DNA of 64,000 nt from Capnocytophaga haemolytica (GCF_001553545.1 NZ_CP014227.1:1284501-1348500), one strand, 5' to 3'; shown: positions 17,995-27,321, counted from the first letter of the stretch. Made by a program: numbers and translations. Notes: a model not told the origin generated them from the letters alone.

Positions 17995-18741
17995 CTATTT
18001 TACTTTGAGGAACGACTCGTGTTGCTCGATAGCCATTTCGATTTGAGTAACGATTTCCTCAATAGTAGCATTCTCATAATCAATCTGCAAAGGCGGTTTG
18101 ATCACCATTGATTGCTGAACGTCCTTCTTCTTGATGTTGATACCCTTTTTATCAAATGAACGTCGAAAACCGTCGATAACAATAGGCACTACAATAGGTT
18201 TGTACTGCTTGATAAGATGCGCAGTACCTTTACGGATGGGCTTCCACGGAGAGGTTGTGCCTTGAGGAAAGGTGATCACCCAACCATTAGAGAGTGCGAT
18301 ACCTATGTTGTCCACATCACTTTTGCGTACTTCACGATGCACTTCCTTACCCTTTTCGCGCCAAGTGCGTATCACAGGGATAGCCCCAGCATAACCCAAT
18401 ATTTTAGGGAGCAGACCTGATTTCATTGTTTCAGAAGCTGCAACGTAATATATATTGAGTTTAGGGTCCCACAAGTAGCCTATATTTTTAAGGGTATCTT
18501 TTCGCCCTTTAAGGCTGGCATTGAACACGTGATACATCGCTATCACATCAGCAAAATAAGTTTGGTGATTGGATATAAAAAGGACGTTCTTCTCAGGAAG
18601 TTGACGTATAATATCCGATCCTTCAATATGCAGTTTATTAAAACTGCTATACCGACTATGCGTGATAATTCCGAGGCTGCGAATAAGCCATTTTTTCAAG
18701 AAAAGGATATGTCCGAAAGGGTCTTTTTTTATAAAACTCAT
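17995..18741 (-). CDS. Lysophospholipid (1-acylglycerol-3-phosphate) acyltransferase family protein
   Basis: 248 residues of the PlsC-like family, which acylates lysophosphatidic acid or related acceptors at the inner membrane. The catalytic block is NHQTYFAD, with His and Asp one residue further apart than the textbook HX4D. The acceptor motif FPQGTT (usually FPEGT) follows, then IVVPIVIDGF. Both changes suggest a flavobacterial subfamily, possibly with a different acceptor such as an aminolipid. No flanking lipid gene supports a specific substrate, although pldA is 400 bases away. Confidence 0.82.
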   Translation of the reverse strand: MSFIKKDPFGHILFLKKWLIRSLGIITHSRYSSFNKLHIEGSDIIRQLPEKNVLFISNHQTYFADVIAMYHVFNASLKGRKDTLKNIGYLWDPKLNIYYVAASETMKSGLLPKILGYAGAIPVIRTWREKGKEVHREVRKSDVDNIGIALSNGWVITFPQGTTSPWKPIRKGTAHLIKQYKPIVVPIVIDGFRRSFDKKGINIKKKDVQQSMVIKPPLQIDYENATIEEIVTQIEMAIEQHESFLKVK

Positions 18742-18785
18742 TGATTACGAATGATTTTACAGTTAGTCAATCTGCTTTGGAAAGG

Positions 18786-18793
18786 CAAATATA
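18786..18793 (-). promoter_or_regulatory. Promoter of acyltransferase gene, -7 box
   Basis: The reverse strand reads TATATTTG, 45 bases before ATG 18741. Confidence 0.5.
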
Positions 18794-18912
18794 GGTATTT
18801 TAATTAAAACAGAAGTTTTATCCTGTAGAAAATTCCATAAGGTAGAAATGAAAAATAAGCTTCTTAAGAAAAATATTTTGAAAAAAAACTTGCACAGAAT
18901 TATAAAAGGTCG

Positions 18913-18920
18913 TACCTTTG
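18913..18920 (+). promoter_or_regulatory. tRNA-Gly promoter, -7 box
   Basis: TACCTTTG with TTG at 18890-18892 (20-base spacer), 18 bases before the mature tRNA 5' end. Confidence 0.75.
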
Positions 18921-18938
18921 CCCCGCATTTAAGATCAA

Positions 18939-19014
18939 GCGAAAATAGCTCAGTTGGTAGAGCGCAACCTTCCCAAGGTTGAGGTCGCGGGTTCGAGACC
19001 CGTTTTTCGCTCCA
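18939..19014 (+). tRNA. tRNA-Gly (anticodon CCC)
   Basis: A full cloverleaf of 76 bases: acceptor GCGAAAA pairs with TTTTCGC, D arm GCTCAGTTGGTAGAGC, anticodon stem CAACC/GGTTG with loop TTCCCAA (anticodon CCC, reading GGG), and T arm with GGTTCGAGACC. The discriminator is T and the 3' CCA is encoded, both normal for tRNA-Gly. It is a single tRNA with its own promoter and terminator, and no integrated element abuts its 3' end. Confidence 0.96.
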
Positions 19015-19017
19015 CAG

Positions 19018-19051
19018 AAAAAGGAATCACATAGGAGTGGTTCCTTTTTTT
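19018..19051 (+). terminator. Rho-independent terminator of tRNA-Gly
   Basis: AAAAAGGAA pairs with TTCCTTTTT around a 14-base loop, ending in a T run at 19045-19051. Confidence 0.8.
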
Positions 19052-19124
19052 ATTAAAAACTTTTTGTGTGTTGAAAGTTTTTTTGTACTTTTATCCCCTT
19101 AAATAAAAACGCTAAAAATAACTG

Positions 19125-20054
19125 ATGAAACACCTATTTATATCGCTTGCACTATGTAGCCTTACCGCTTTACAGGCACAAGAGAAAGACACTTTAAGCA
19201 CTGAGGAGCTTCCGCAGCCTAAGAGTGAACGCATTGACCTTAGGATTGACAACACGCTGGCGCGGGTATGGGAGTTAGAGCCTCAATACCAGCAGGGGAC
19301 GTTCCGCTTTACGAACTATCGCCCGATGTATGCGATGCCCTTTCGCTATACGGACGTTCCTACGGAGCAACCCGTAAGCCTCAATCCCGAGCGCCCTGTG
19401 CCTGAGTGGCGCGATTACCAGCACGTAGAGATGAAGTTTCAAGTGAGCCTCAAAGGGAAGATTATCCAAGATGCGCTCTTTGGCAAGGGCGACCTATGGG
19501 TGGCATTTACCCAGCAGGCGTATTGGCAGATGTACAATGGTGAGATTTCGCGTCCTTTTCGCGAAATCAACTACGAGCCTGAGTTGATGTTCACCTACCC
19601 GATGAAGCTCTCAATAGGCAACCTGAAACTACGAATGCTGGGGCTCTCAGTCAATCACCAGTCCAATGGTAAAGAGGCAGCGCACTCCCGCAGTTGGAAC
19701 CGACTCATACTGATGGGGGCTATGGAGTACCGCAGCGTGGGGATAGGCTTTAGGTTTTGGAAGCGTTTTTACGAGAAAGAAAAAGAGGACGATAACCCTC
19801 ATATTCAGGATTATATTGGGCGGTGTGAGTTTAACATCTTCATTCCTTTCAAGAGGAATGTCTTTAACATTCGGCTGCTTAACAATCTGCGGTTTGACCA
19901 TAACCGAGGGTTGGCGGAGGTCGCTTGGGTATACCCCCTCAATCGCGACCTGCGCATTCTCTTTCAAGCCTCACACGGCTATGGCGACTCGCTCATCGAC
20001 TACAACTACAAACAGACGGTGCTGGGTGTAGGATTAACTTTCTTGAATTTATAG
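19125..20054 (+). CDS. pldA: Outer membrane phospholipase A
   Basis: 309 residues with a signal peptide (ISLALCSLTALQAQ) and a 12-stranded barrel-type sequence. The family active site is intact: NHQSNGK (His178, Ser180) and Asn192 in SRSWNR, the same spacing as His142/Ser144/Asn156 of E. coli OMPLA. It hydrolyses phospholipids that reach the outer leaflet, helping keep the outer membrane asymmetric. It ends with an aromatic-rich strand (VLGVGLTFLNL). Confidence 0.92.
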   Translation: MKHLFISLALCSLTALQAQEKDTLSTEELPQPKSERIDLRIDNTLARVWELEPQYQQGTFRFTNYRPMYAMPFRYTDVPTEQPVSLNPERPVPEWRDYQHVEMKFQVSLKGKIIQDALFGKGDLWVAFTQQAYWQMYNGEISRPFREINYEPELMFTYPMKLSIGNLKLRMLGLSVNHQSNGKEAAHSRSWNRLILMGAMEYRSVGIGFRFWKRFYEKEKEDDNPHIQDYIGRCEFNIFIPFKRNVFNIRLLNNLRFDHNRGLAEVAWVYPLNRDLRILFQASHGYGDSLIDYNYKQTVLGVGLTFLNL

Positions 20055-20175
20055 TGAGGGCTTCGCCAGAGGTCAGTGATCAGAAATCAGTAAGTAGAGA
20101 GTAATGCCCCTGATCCTCTGACTGATCACTAGTTCCTAACTTCTAATTAATCATTGAACATTAATCATTATTTCG

Positions 20176-20183
20176 TATCTTTG
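20176..20183 (+). promoter_or_regulatory. Promoter of CPBP-like gene and kdsB, -7 box
   Basis: TATCTTTG with TTG at 20154-20156 (19-base spacer), 19 bases before ATG 20203. The intergenic DNA upstream (20055-20150) holds a hairpin of the dispersed word family (AGTGATCAG against CTGATCACT). Confidence 0.7.
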
Positions 20184-20202
20184 CGCTTTAAAACTACGTC
20201 TT

Positions 20203-21045
20203 ATGAAAGATAAAGAAAAAACAGTACTCATTTGCGGACTTACTTTTGTGGTCTGCTTTGCGGTAGTTCCTTATGTATTTGGATGGATTGAGTCGACATT
20301 GCCAGGGTGGTTTGATAGGGCGGATTGGGAGGCTTACTACCTTTTGTTCTTTCACTTGCTGACGTTGCCCCCGCTCATTGCAGGAGCGTTGTGGCTCGGT
20401 GGACAGCAGCGGCTGTGCTATACCTTAGGCTTAGAAGGCAACCTGCGTGAGGGCTTAAAGCCCTTTGGGGTGCTACTGCTCACAATGATCATCATACTGC
20501 TCATTGCCATATGCATTCAGCCAATGTTTATACTCTTGCCCGTTGCACTTTATGAGTGTGCCGAACCTATTATCGTTTCCTTAGTTACAGTGCTCATCAG
20601 GTGTGTGTTGTTTACAGGCTTTACCTTTGCTCAGCTCTATCGCCGTGCTGGTTGGGGCTACGCTCCTGCGGTGCTTTTCGTCAGTGGGTTGTACTTACTA
20701 GCAAGGTGCTGGCGGCTTCCTTTTCAGCACTTTGAGTGGGAGTGGCTCTCATCAATTTTTGTGAACTTTCGGCTGATTATTGTCTTTGACATAGCGTGGG
20801 CAGCGTGGTTTTATACACAGTGGCGATTTAATATTTGGGCACTCTTCGCCGTGCAATGGGTAATGCATATCCCTGAAAGTATGTCACCCAGTCCTATTGA
20901 TACATCTGATGAACTTCTAATGCTATTCCTATACAAGCTATTTATCGCCGTAGTGGTGAGCATTTACACGGTTATTTATAGGCGGCGCAAGGGCTATACT
21001 ATTACAAGAGGGGGAGTTATGGATAACAAAAATACAACGATATGA
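20203..21045 (+). CDS. Polytopic membrane protein, degenerate CPBP-like
   Basis: 280 residues with about eight hydrophobic segments. The stretch RCVLFTGFTFAQLYRRAGWG resembles the first conserved region of CPBP/CAAX-type intramembrane proteases, but the catalytic EExxxR is absent. If related, it is probably not a protease. The last four bases overlap the kdsB start (ATGA), which means co-transcription and translational coupling with an LPS-core gene. A role in envelope assembly is inference only. Confidence 0.6.
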   Translation: MKDKEKTVLICGLTFVVCFAVVPYVFGWIESTLPGWFDRADWEAYYLLFFHLLTLPPLIAGALWLGGQQRLCYTLGLEGNLREGLKPFGVLLLTMIIILLIAICIQPMFILLPVALYECAEPIIVSLVTVLIRCVLFTGFTFAQLYRRAGWGYAPAVLFVSGLYLLARCWRLPFQHFEWEWLSSIFVNFRLIIVFDIAWAAWFYTQWRFNIWALFAVQWVMHIPESMSPSPIDTSDELLMLFLYKLFIAVVVSIYTVIYRRRKGYTITRGGVMDNKNTTI

Positions 21046-21773
21046 AGACAATAGCAATGATACCTGCGCGCTATGGGGCGAGTAGGTTTCCTGGAAAGCT
21101 GTTGCAGAATTTGGCGGGTAAGCCTGTGATTGTGCGTACCCTTGAGGCAGTGCAGCGCACGGGTCTTTTTAGTGAGATTTATGTAGTAACAGACGATGAC
21201 CGCATTGAGGAGGCAGTGCGTGCGGCTGGGGGGGCAGTACTCCGTAGCAAGAAAGAGCACCCCAGCGGTTCAGATCGCCTGGCGGAGGCTTCGGCAGACT
21301 TAGATGTGGAGGTTATCGTAAATGTGCAGGGCGATGAGCCTTTTACGGAGCGGGAGACGCTGCAAAAGCTATTAGACATCTTCGCGGCTGACAAAGCAGG
21401 CGAGGTAGCTGTCGCCAGCCTTATGGCGCCACTCACCGACCCTGAGGAGATCGCTAACCCCAACAACGTAAAGGTAGTGGTGAACAAGGCGGGCGATGCA
21501 CTCTACTTCTCGCGGGCGGTGATTCCTTATCCCCGCGATGGTGAAGTAGCTATCACCTACTACAAGCATTTGGGTATTTATGCCTATCGCAAGGAGGCGT
21601 TGCAAGCGTTTACGCAGCTCGCTCCTTCGCCCTTAGAACGTACCGAAAAGCTCGAACAGTTACGCTACTTAGAGAACGGCTATACCATACGCCTTGCCAT
21701 AACAGATAAGGCTACTATCGGCATAGATACCCCAGAGGACTTGGAGCGCGCACGCGCAGTTTTTAATGAGTAA
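21042..21773 (+). CDS. kdsB: 3-deoxy-manno-octulosonate cytidylyltransferase (CMP-Kdo synthetase)
   Basis: 243 residues, normal length. IPARYGASRFPGKLL at the N-terminus is the CTP-binding signature; EHPSGSDRLAEA, NVQGDEPF and the late ERTEKLEQLR complete the family pattern. It activates Kdo for attachment to lipid A in the cytoplasm. It overlaps the preceding membrane-protein gene by 4 bases. Confidence 0.97.
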   Translation: MKTIAMIPARYGASRFPGKLLQNLAGKPVIVRTLEAVQRTGLFSEIYVVTDDDRIEEAVRAAGGAVLRSKKEHPSGSDRLAEASADLDVEVIVNVQGDEPFTERETLQKLLDIFAADKAGEVAVASLMAPLTDPEEIANPNNVKVVVNKAGDALYFSRAVIPYPRDGEVAITYYKHLGIYAYRKEALQAFTQLAPSPLERTEKLEQLRYLENGYTIRLAITDKATIGIDTPEDLERARAVFNE

Positions 21774-21793
21774 TGAGCAATGAGTAGAGAGTA

Positions 21794-22748
21794 ATGAATT
21801 ATAGTATTACCTACCCTGATTATTTAGTAAATGCGCGCGATTGGGAGCTACAAGCCTCTAAGGGGTGCCTCGACTCGGTGTATCTTGTGGTTGATGAGAA
21901 TGCATACGAGCTTTCCTTTTACGACTTTACACGGGCTGAACAAGATGTTGCCGATAATGGTGAGGGGTATTTCTTTAAGCCTAATGTAGTGTTAGTGCCT
22001 GCGGTTACTAAGGAACATATAGCGCGTGCTGTAGCGGAGTTTGTCGCTCATAAAGAATACAACTACCTCATAGAAGCAAAGGAGGGGGAGGGTGCTTACC
22101 CTCAGAGTCCTCACGCTGCTGTGAAATATCAGATTTTGTGCTCCGAGGTGATGGACGCTATCAATTGGGCAGTGCAAGAATACAAGGGTTGGTTTGGGTG
22201 TATGTGCTTAAAAATCAATACAAAGGTCTACACAATGACGTGCTTTGATTTTGTAAGGAGCAAGCAAGAGTTGGAGAAGACTACTCAGGATGGATACAAA
22301 CATTACTTCTTTGAAGAGAACTTGGCGCTGCTACCCAAACTTACCAAAGAAGCCATTGAAAAGGCACTTGCGGACATCGCTACTAAGGGCTATGAGCGGT
22401 ATTTGGTGCAGGAAAAGAGGCAAAGCCTTGAGCAGCTTTTAAAGCTGTATTATATGGTTTTAAGGGTGGATACGGATATGACCCTACAAGGCGGGCGGCA
22501 TCAGAGATGTCATCTCACGAAAGGTAGAACAGTTGCTTACAGAAGTGATAGACCCGCTACCGCACGACACAATTGACGCGAAGATACACGATTTTTTACT
22601 ATATCTCTTAGGGTATGATACACCCGATTTGAACGATAAGTATCTGCACAGCCCTGAGGATTTAGAGGCTGCTTACGATCAATTGGAATGTATAGCCGTA
22701 CTGAGGGGACACGAGCTTATAGTGGAGAAAGGGTATTTTGATGTGTAA
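21794..22748 (+). pseudogene. Hypothetical protein, frameshifted near its 3' end
   Basis: The first frame runs from ATG 21794 to about residue 216. It contains two related halves (SYDY-like SFYDFTRAEQDV.. and TCFDFVRSKQEL.., each followed by YFF, L-P-TKE and a-A-). After about 22,450 the sequence looks coding in other frames: GFKGGYGYDP, then from 22,482 YKAGGIRDVISRKVEQLLTE to the stop at 22,748. The first frame reads a low-complexity tail to 22,576. One or two small indels have probably broken the gene. The family is not recognised. Confidence 0.55.
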
Positions 22749-22862
22749 TGTATAATGTATAATGTATAATGCATAATTATATGAACTATTCGCTAATCCT
22801 TAATTCCTATTCGCTAATCCCTAATTCCCATTCGCTAATTTCTAATTCCTATTCACTAATTT
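22743..22862. repeat. AT-rich tandem words (TATAATG; ATTCGCTAATCCCTAATTCC)
   Basis: First come three or four copies of GTATAATGTATAATG, then four degenerate 20-base units of the type ATTCGCTAATTCCTAATTCC. They lie between the end of the broken gene and the 3' end of the truncated ATPase gene, and belong to the dispersed intergenic word family. Confidence 0.7.
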
Positions 22863-23991
22863 CTAATTTATGAACTAATAACCTTGGGAGCATTGATATA
22901 GCATATAAAGGGCATATTCTCACTTCGCGAATGGCATCATTATCTCTTGTATCGGTGTGGTTGAACTTACCAAAATTCTCTAAGGACACTCGTATGCCTT
23001 TGTTGAGTTTCTTTTCACGCATAAACAGCCATAGGCTTTTCATACCGCCTTGTATCCCCGATTTTACTTCGATGGGGACTATCTTCTGATTGCTTGAGGT
23101 GAGGAAGTCTATTTCAGATTGGGCACCATTGGCTTTTCTGACCCAATAAAAAAGCTCTTGTCGCAGGTTAGGGTTTCGGTAACGAATGAGTTCTAAACCT
23201 GTGATCTGTTCGGCAATTGCTCCTTTATTGACAAGGTCTTGAGCACTTGCAATGATAATCTGCTCAGTAATCTCTGAGGTCTCATCGATATTCATTTGAA
23301 GTATGCGCAGCGTAATGCCTGTATCAAAAAGCAGCAACTTGCGATAGTTTACATCTGCTTCACAGCCCAGAGGAAAACCATTAGCAGCGGTATGGGTTAT
23401 GGGGATTACAACACCTGCTAATATCAGTGCTTCAATAGCTTTTTTTACATCAACAGCTCTATAGGCTTCACCCACCCTTTGATAGATAAATTTGTTTCTG
23501 TTCTGGATAGCAATGCTTCTCATCGTGAGTTGCAATAAGGTAGGGTCGGCTTTGCTTTGGTATTTTGAGAAGTCGTCTTCATAACTTTGTATGATGCTAT
23601 CGTGTATTTTCTGGCATTCTAAGTATTTGCCTGTTTCGACCCATTTAGCGACTGCTTTAGGCATGCCTCCGACGAGCATATACCTCCGCATCAGATATAC
23701 TAATTTATCGTGGGTGGCCACCGAAAGTGATTCGCCTGAGGTGTTTTTATTGCGGGCTTTTATCAGAAAATGCTCACCACAGGCTTCAAGAAATTCATCA
23801 AAAGACATAGGGTACATAAATAGTGATTGAATGCGCCCTACGCCAAAACCTGATAAGTTTTCGATGGCTAACTCTAAGAGCGACCCTGCGGCGATAACAT
23901 GCAAATCAGGGGTGATTTCCCTAAAATACCTAAGTGCTTTGATTGCCTCAGGACATTCCTGTATTTCATCAAGAAATAGTACATATAATAA
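22849..23991 (-). pseudogene. AAA ATPase with DUF4143-type C-terminus, 5'-truncated
   Basis: The readable protein starts at the Walker B strand (LLYVLFLDEIQECPEAIKAL) and continues intact through AAGSLLELAI, YPMSFDEFLEACGE, the DUF4143-type region and the nuclease-like SEIDFLTSSNQKIVPIEVKS to the stop at 22849. The first roughly 90 residues with Walker A are missing: a TAA at 23992-23994 ends the frame. The break lies about 120 bases from the prophage integrase promoter, so prophage insertion is the likely cause. An internal ATG at 23904 would give 351 residues without ATPase function. Confidence 0.8.
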
Positions 23992-24117
23992 TTATTGAAA
24001 TAAAAATATTTTAAATGTTAGTGTTTTTGAGGAGCGGTAAGGGGTTTGTGTAAATTATGAAAAATATTTTTTTTGTAAATTTTATACTTTTTCTTACCAC
24101 TGTACTTACCCTTTTTG

Positions 24118-24125
24118 TATCTTTG
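24118..24125 (+). promoter_or_regulatory. Integrase promoter, -7 box
   Basis: TATCTTTG, 20 bases before ATG 24145. No TTG at the expected -33 distance. Confidence 0.6.
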
Positions 24126-24144
24126 CAGCCAAATTTGATGCTAT

Positions 24145-25422
24145 ATGTTTTTTTACCTCAAAGATCCTAACGGGTGCAAAGATACAATAATTATTATTCA
24201 GTATTACATTGCAAGTGAAAAAAAATTGTTTAAGTACTCAACGGGTGTAATGATACACCCCGATGATTGGGACTTCTCAGCGCGTATGCCAAAGGCACGA
24301 AAAGGTAACGAAGGGGTGCGGCTTCGCAAACTTACAGCGCAAATTATGCAGTACAATGACTTTCTTATAATGCTGGTGGATAACTGCAAACTTAACGGTG
24401 AGAAGATAACTCGTGAGAAGTTAAAAGGGGCATTCGATGCGCACTTCAAACCTGAGAAGGCTAAAATAAAGTTGGTGTACCTCACGGATTTTATAGAGGA
24501 CCTATTAAAGGGTATCAAAGATAAGATTAATAATAACACAGGGCAAAATTACAGTCCTTCGAGGATAATACAATATAAGCAGGCAAATAGGATACTCAAA
24601 GCGTTTGAAGCGTACGTAAAAAAGCGTGTTAGGATTGTGGATTATGATTTAAAGATGAATGATGCTTTTTTGAATTACTGCAAGAATGTACGTAAGAATG
24701 CAGATGGTACGGTGGGGGAATATATCAGGGCTATTAAGGCACTGCTAAGGAAGGCACAGAAAGAGGGTTATGAAATAGCTGGTAATCTTACGGATTTTAC
24801 GAGTGTGAGTGGTAAAAGTGTTTCGGTAGCGTTATCAGAAGAGGAAATACAGCACATTTTTGAGTTTGATTTTTCTAATGATAAGCAGTTAGAGAATGTG
24901 CGGGACCTCGTAATATTAGGGGTGTGGACGGGTTTACGTGTGTCCGATTTAATGAGCTTACCACCGATTGACCCTGAGAGTAAGTTTATAGAGGTAGAGC
25001 CACAAAAGACGCGTAATACATCGGGGGCGAAGGTGGTTATCCCGTTACATCATCAGGTCAAAGAGGTCATAAGGCGTCGGGGTATGCCCACTCCTATAAA
25101 TAAATTGCTATTTAACAAGCTCATTAAAGAGGTTTGCAAGGCGGTGGGTATCGACGGTCCTACGCAGGGGGCGGTAATGAATGCTCATACCAAGCGCAAA
25201 GAGGCGGGCACATTCCCTAAGTATATGTTAGTGAGTTCGCACACATGCCGCCGTTCGTTTGCTACGAATTTATATCTAATGAATTTTCCTACCTTGTCAA
25301 TTATGAAGATTACGGGGCATACTACTGAAAGCTCGTTTTTATCGTACATCAAAGTAACGCCCAAAGAGCACGCTCAAAAGTTGTTAGAGCATTGGGAGGC
25401 GTATTATAGAGATAAGATATAG
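24145..25422 (+). CDS. Phage-type tyrosine recombinase (integrase)
   Basis: 425 residues with an N-terminal arm domain, a SAM-like core-binding domain and a C-terminal catalytic domain. Catalytic residues are visible: Arg in WTGLRVSDLMSL, HTCRRS (His-x-x-Arg), His in ITGHTT and the nucleophile Tyr in SFLSYIKVTP. It catalyses integration and excision of the prophage. Position at the left end next to the broken ATPase gene fits its own attachment site. It is followed by a strong terminator. Confidence 0.93.
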   Translation: MFFYLKDPNGCKDTIIIIQYYIASEKKLFKYSTGVMIHPDDWDFSARMPKARKGNEGVRLRKLTAQIMQYNDFLIMLVDNCKLNGEKITREKLKGAFDAHFKPEKAKIKLVYLTDFIEDLLKGIKDKINNNTGQNYSPSRIIQYKQANRILKAFEAYVKKRVRIVDYDLKMNDAFLNYCKNVRKNADGTVGEYIRAIKALLRKAQKEGYEIAGNLTDFTSVSGKSVSVALSEEEIQHIFEFDFSNDKQLENVRDLVILGVWTGLRVSDLMSLPPIDPESKFIEVEPQKTRNTSGAKVVIPLHHQVKEVIRRRGMPTPINKLLFNKLIKEVCKAVGIDGPTQGAVMNAHTKRKEAGTFPKYMLVSSHTCRRSFATNLYLMNFPTLSIMKITGHTTESSFLSYIKVTPKEHAQKLLEHWEAYYRDKI

Positions 25423-25518
25423 AAGATTTGGCACCTGCAAAATGTAGGAGGCATTGGCTGCTAAAAAGCTCCAAACACCGTGCCTTAAGCGGTGCTATTC
25501 CTCTACGGGGGGAGTTAT

Positions 25519-25555
25519 AAAAGTGGTTGTTCGGGAATGCTGAATAACCACTTTT
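25519..25555 (+). terminator. Terminator after integrase
   Basis: AAAAGTGGTT (25519-25528) pairs with AACCACTTTT (25546-25555) over a 17-base loop, followed by TTC. A second, smaller hairpin CACCG/CGGTG lies upstream near 25478-25496. Otherwise 25423-25598 holds no gene. Confidence 0.8.
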
Positions 25556-25598
25556 TCAAAAATCACCCCCCACTCATTGCTAATTAATCATTTATTCG

Positions 25599-25606
25599 TA
25601 CCTTTG
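25599..25606 (+). promoter_or_regulatory. Promoter of moron lipoprotein, -7 box
   Basis: TACCTTTG with TTG at 25577-25579 (19-base spacer), 29 bases before ATG 25636. Confidence 0.7.
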
Positions 25607-25635
25607 CCCCGTATTAACAATTAATTTATTTTACA

Positions 25636-26025
25636 ATGAGAAAAATAATTTTAGTTATGCTGACAGCATTAGTAACGTTGTCTTGCTCAAAAAATGAAGA
25701 CAAGAAAGAAGAAAAAGCAACTAATCCACTTATTGGAACAAAATGGACAACAGAGGATTATATTGCAGAGTTGATTTATGGAAAAACTTGCACTACTTCA
25801 ATTGAGTTTCTTGATGAGACTCGTTGTCAGACTATTAACGTAAGAAAAACAACTTACATAACATCTGGCACCGATGTTATAGAAGGAGTTTATCAAGTTA
25901 AGGGAGACTCTGTTTTTTGGAGTGATGGAAGAAATGATAAAACGTTAAATAATAGGGGAAAGGTTTCAGGTAGTACTATTACAACGCCAATAAAAAATAT
26001 GACTTATATAAAAGAATCTAAATAA
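25636..26025 (+). CDS. Hypothetical lipoprotein (prophage moron)
   Basis: 129 residues. A type II signal peptide ends in TLSC at about residues 14-17, followed by a lysine/glutamate-rich linker and a small beta-rich domain (IGTKWTTEDY, GVYQVKGDSVFWSDG) like lipocalin-type or META-type Bacteroidota lipoproteins. It has its own promoter and a strong terminator, is more AT-rich than the flanking genes and sits between integrase and terminase. This is the arrangement of a moron expressed in the lysogen; surface modification or superinfection exclusion is possible but unproven. Confidence 0.7.
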   Translation: MRKIILVMLTALVTLSCSKNEDKKEEKATNPLIGTKWTTEDYIAELIYGKTCTTSIEFLDETRCQTINVRKTTYITSGTDVIEGVYQVKGDSVFWSDGRNDKTLNNRGKVSGSTITTPIKNMTYIKESK

Positions 26026-26068
26026 GTAACACTAATCCCCCCTAACAACTGAGTAAATAACCTAATAG

Positions 26069-26113
26069 AGAGGTTGCAGTCTGTACACACGTACAGACTG
26101 CAACCTCTTTTTT
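26069..26113 (+). terminator. 18-bp perfect hairpin before terminase gene
   Basis: Arms 26069-26086 and 26091-26108 are perfectly complementary around ACAC and are followed by six T. It ends the lipoprotein transcript only 7 bases before the terminase start, so the late operon needs antitermination or an unseen promoter. It shares the arm AGAGGTTGCA with the hairpin at 31608. Confidence 0.88.
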
Positions 26114-26119
26114 CTATTT

Positions 26120-27301
26120 ATGCAAACCATACAAACCACAAAGATATACGCCAAAGTAGACGAGGCAGTAAGTCAAGGATATACCACCATATCCGCCCAA
26201 GGATCTTCACGCAGTAGTAAGACGTATAATATCCTTATATGGCTCATCGTCTACCTATTGCAGCACCCCAATACACGCCTATCCATAGTGCGCGCCACAC
26301 TCCCCGCCCTCAAAGGCTCCGTGTTTATCGACTTCAAAGAGATATGCTACAAAATGGGCATCTTTGACGAGAAAGCACTCAATAAGTCCGAGCTCATTTA
26401 CACCTTCCCCAACGGCTCTTGGGTAGAGTTCTTCTCTACGGATAGCGAGCAGAAAATACGCGGACGCAAGCGGGATATACTCTACTGCAACGAGGCAAAC
26501 GAACTCAAATTCATTGAGTGGCAACAGCTCAAAATGCGTACCACACGCTTTGCCATTGTCGATTACAACCCATCCTTCTCAGACGACCATTGGCTGTGTG
26601 CACTCAACCGCGACCCTCGTACCTACCATTTCGTATCCACCTATAAGGACAACCCCTTCCTCGAACAGAACATCATTGACGAAATCGAAAGCCTCCGCGA
26701 GAAGAACGCCACCCTATGGCAAGTCTATGGATTAGGGCAACAAGCAATGATTGAAGGACTTATATTCACCAACGTGGAAGTCATTGACACCATACCCCAT
26801 TGGGTCAAAAAGCGCGGCATCGGAATGGACTTTGGCTACACCAACGACCCTACTGCCATCATGGAATGCGCCGTTGTGGATAATGACCTCTACATTAACG
26901 AAATCGCCTACCAAACTCAGATGCTATCCTCCGACATCATAAAGATACTCAAGCCCCTGAACCTCAAAGTCATTTCAGAAAGTGCCGACCCCCGCCTCAT
27001 TCAGGAAATCTCCAACGCGGGCGTACTCATCTACCCCGTACAGAAATATCAAGGCTCTATAATGGGTGGTATTACCAAGATGCTCGATATGCGTCTCAAA
27101 GTAACCCGCAACTCCATTAACACCCTCAAAGAGTTCAAAAACTACACCTACCAGCAGGACAAGGAAGGACGTTGGCTCAACCAACCCATTGACGCCTTTA
27201 ACCACGCCATTGACGCCGTCCGCTACTACGTGCTCGGCGAGCTATTGGGGCGCATACAGACCAAAAACACCCTCACCAAAGAAGATTTAGGAATATTTTA
27301 A
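26120..27301 (+). CDS. Phage terminase large subunit
   Basis: 393 residues with an ATPase plus nuclease motor. The Walker A-like loop is QGSSRSSKTYNI near residue 30, Walker B is DILYCNEANEL, and the RNase H-like nuclease begins with GMDFGYTNDPTA and continues to ESADPRLIQEI and HAIDAVRYYV. It packages DNA into the procapsid. No small terminase subunit is seen beside it. ATG 26120 follows the hairpin closely; no typical ribosome site is visible, as is usual in Bacteroidota. Confidence 0.92.
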   Translation: MQTIQTTKIYAKVDEAVSQGYTTISAQGSSRSSKTYNILIWLIVYLLQHPNTRLSIVRATLPALKGSVFIDFKEICYKMGIFDEKALNKSELIYTFPNGSWVEFFSTDSEQKIRGRKRDILYCNEANELKFIEWQQLKMRTTRFAIVDYNPSFSDDHWLCALNRDPRTYHFVSTYKDNPFLEQNIIDEIESLREKNATLWQVYGLGQQAMIEGLIFTNVEVIDTIPHWVKKRGIGMDFGYTNDPTAIMECAVVDNDLYINEIAYQTQMLSSDIIKILKPLNLKVISESADPRLIQEISNAGVLIYPVQKYQGSIMGGITKMLDMRLKVTRNSINTLKEFKNYTYQQDKEGRWLNQPIDAFNHAIDAVRYYVLGELLGRIQTKNTLTKEDLGIF

Positions 27302-27321
27302 TAACATAACACACAAAGAAA

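Noticed and set aside
18939..19014. tRNA-Gly as the prophage attachment site
   Set aside because: The prophage starts 5 kb away and no tRNA fragment is repeated near the integrase.
20203..21045. Active CPBP intramembrane protease
   Set aside because: The EExxxR motif is missing, so only a degenerate relation is suggested.
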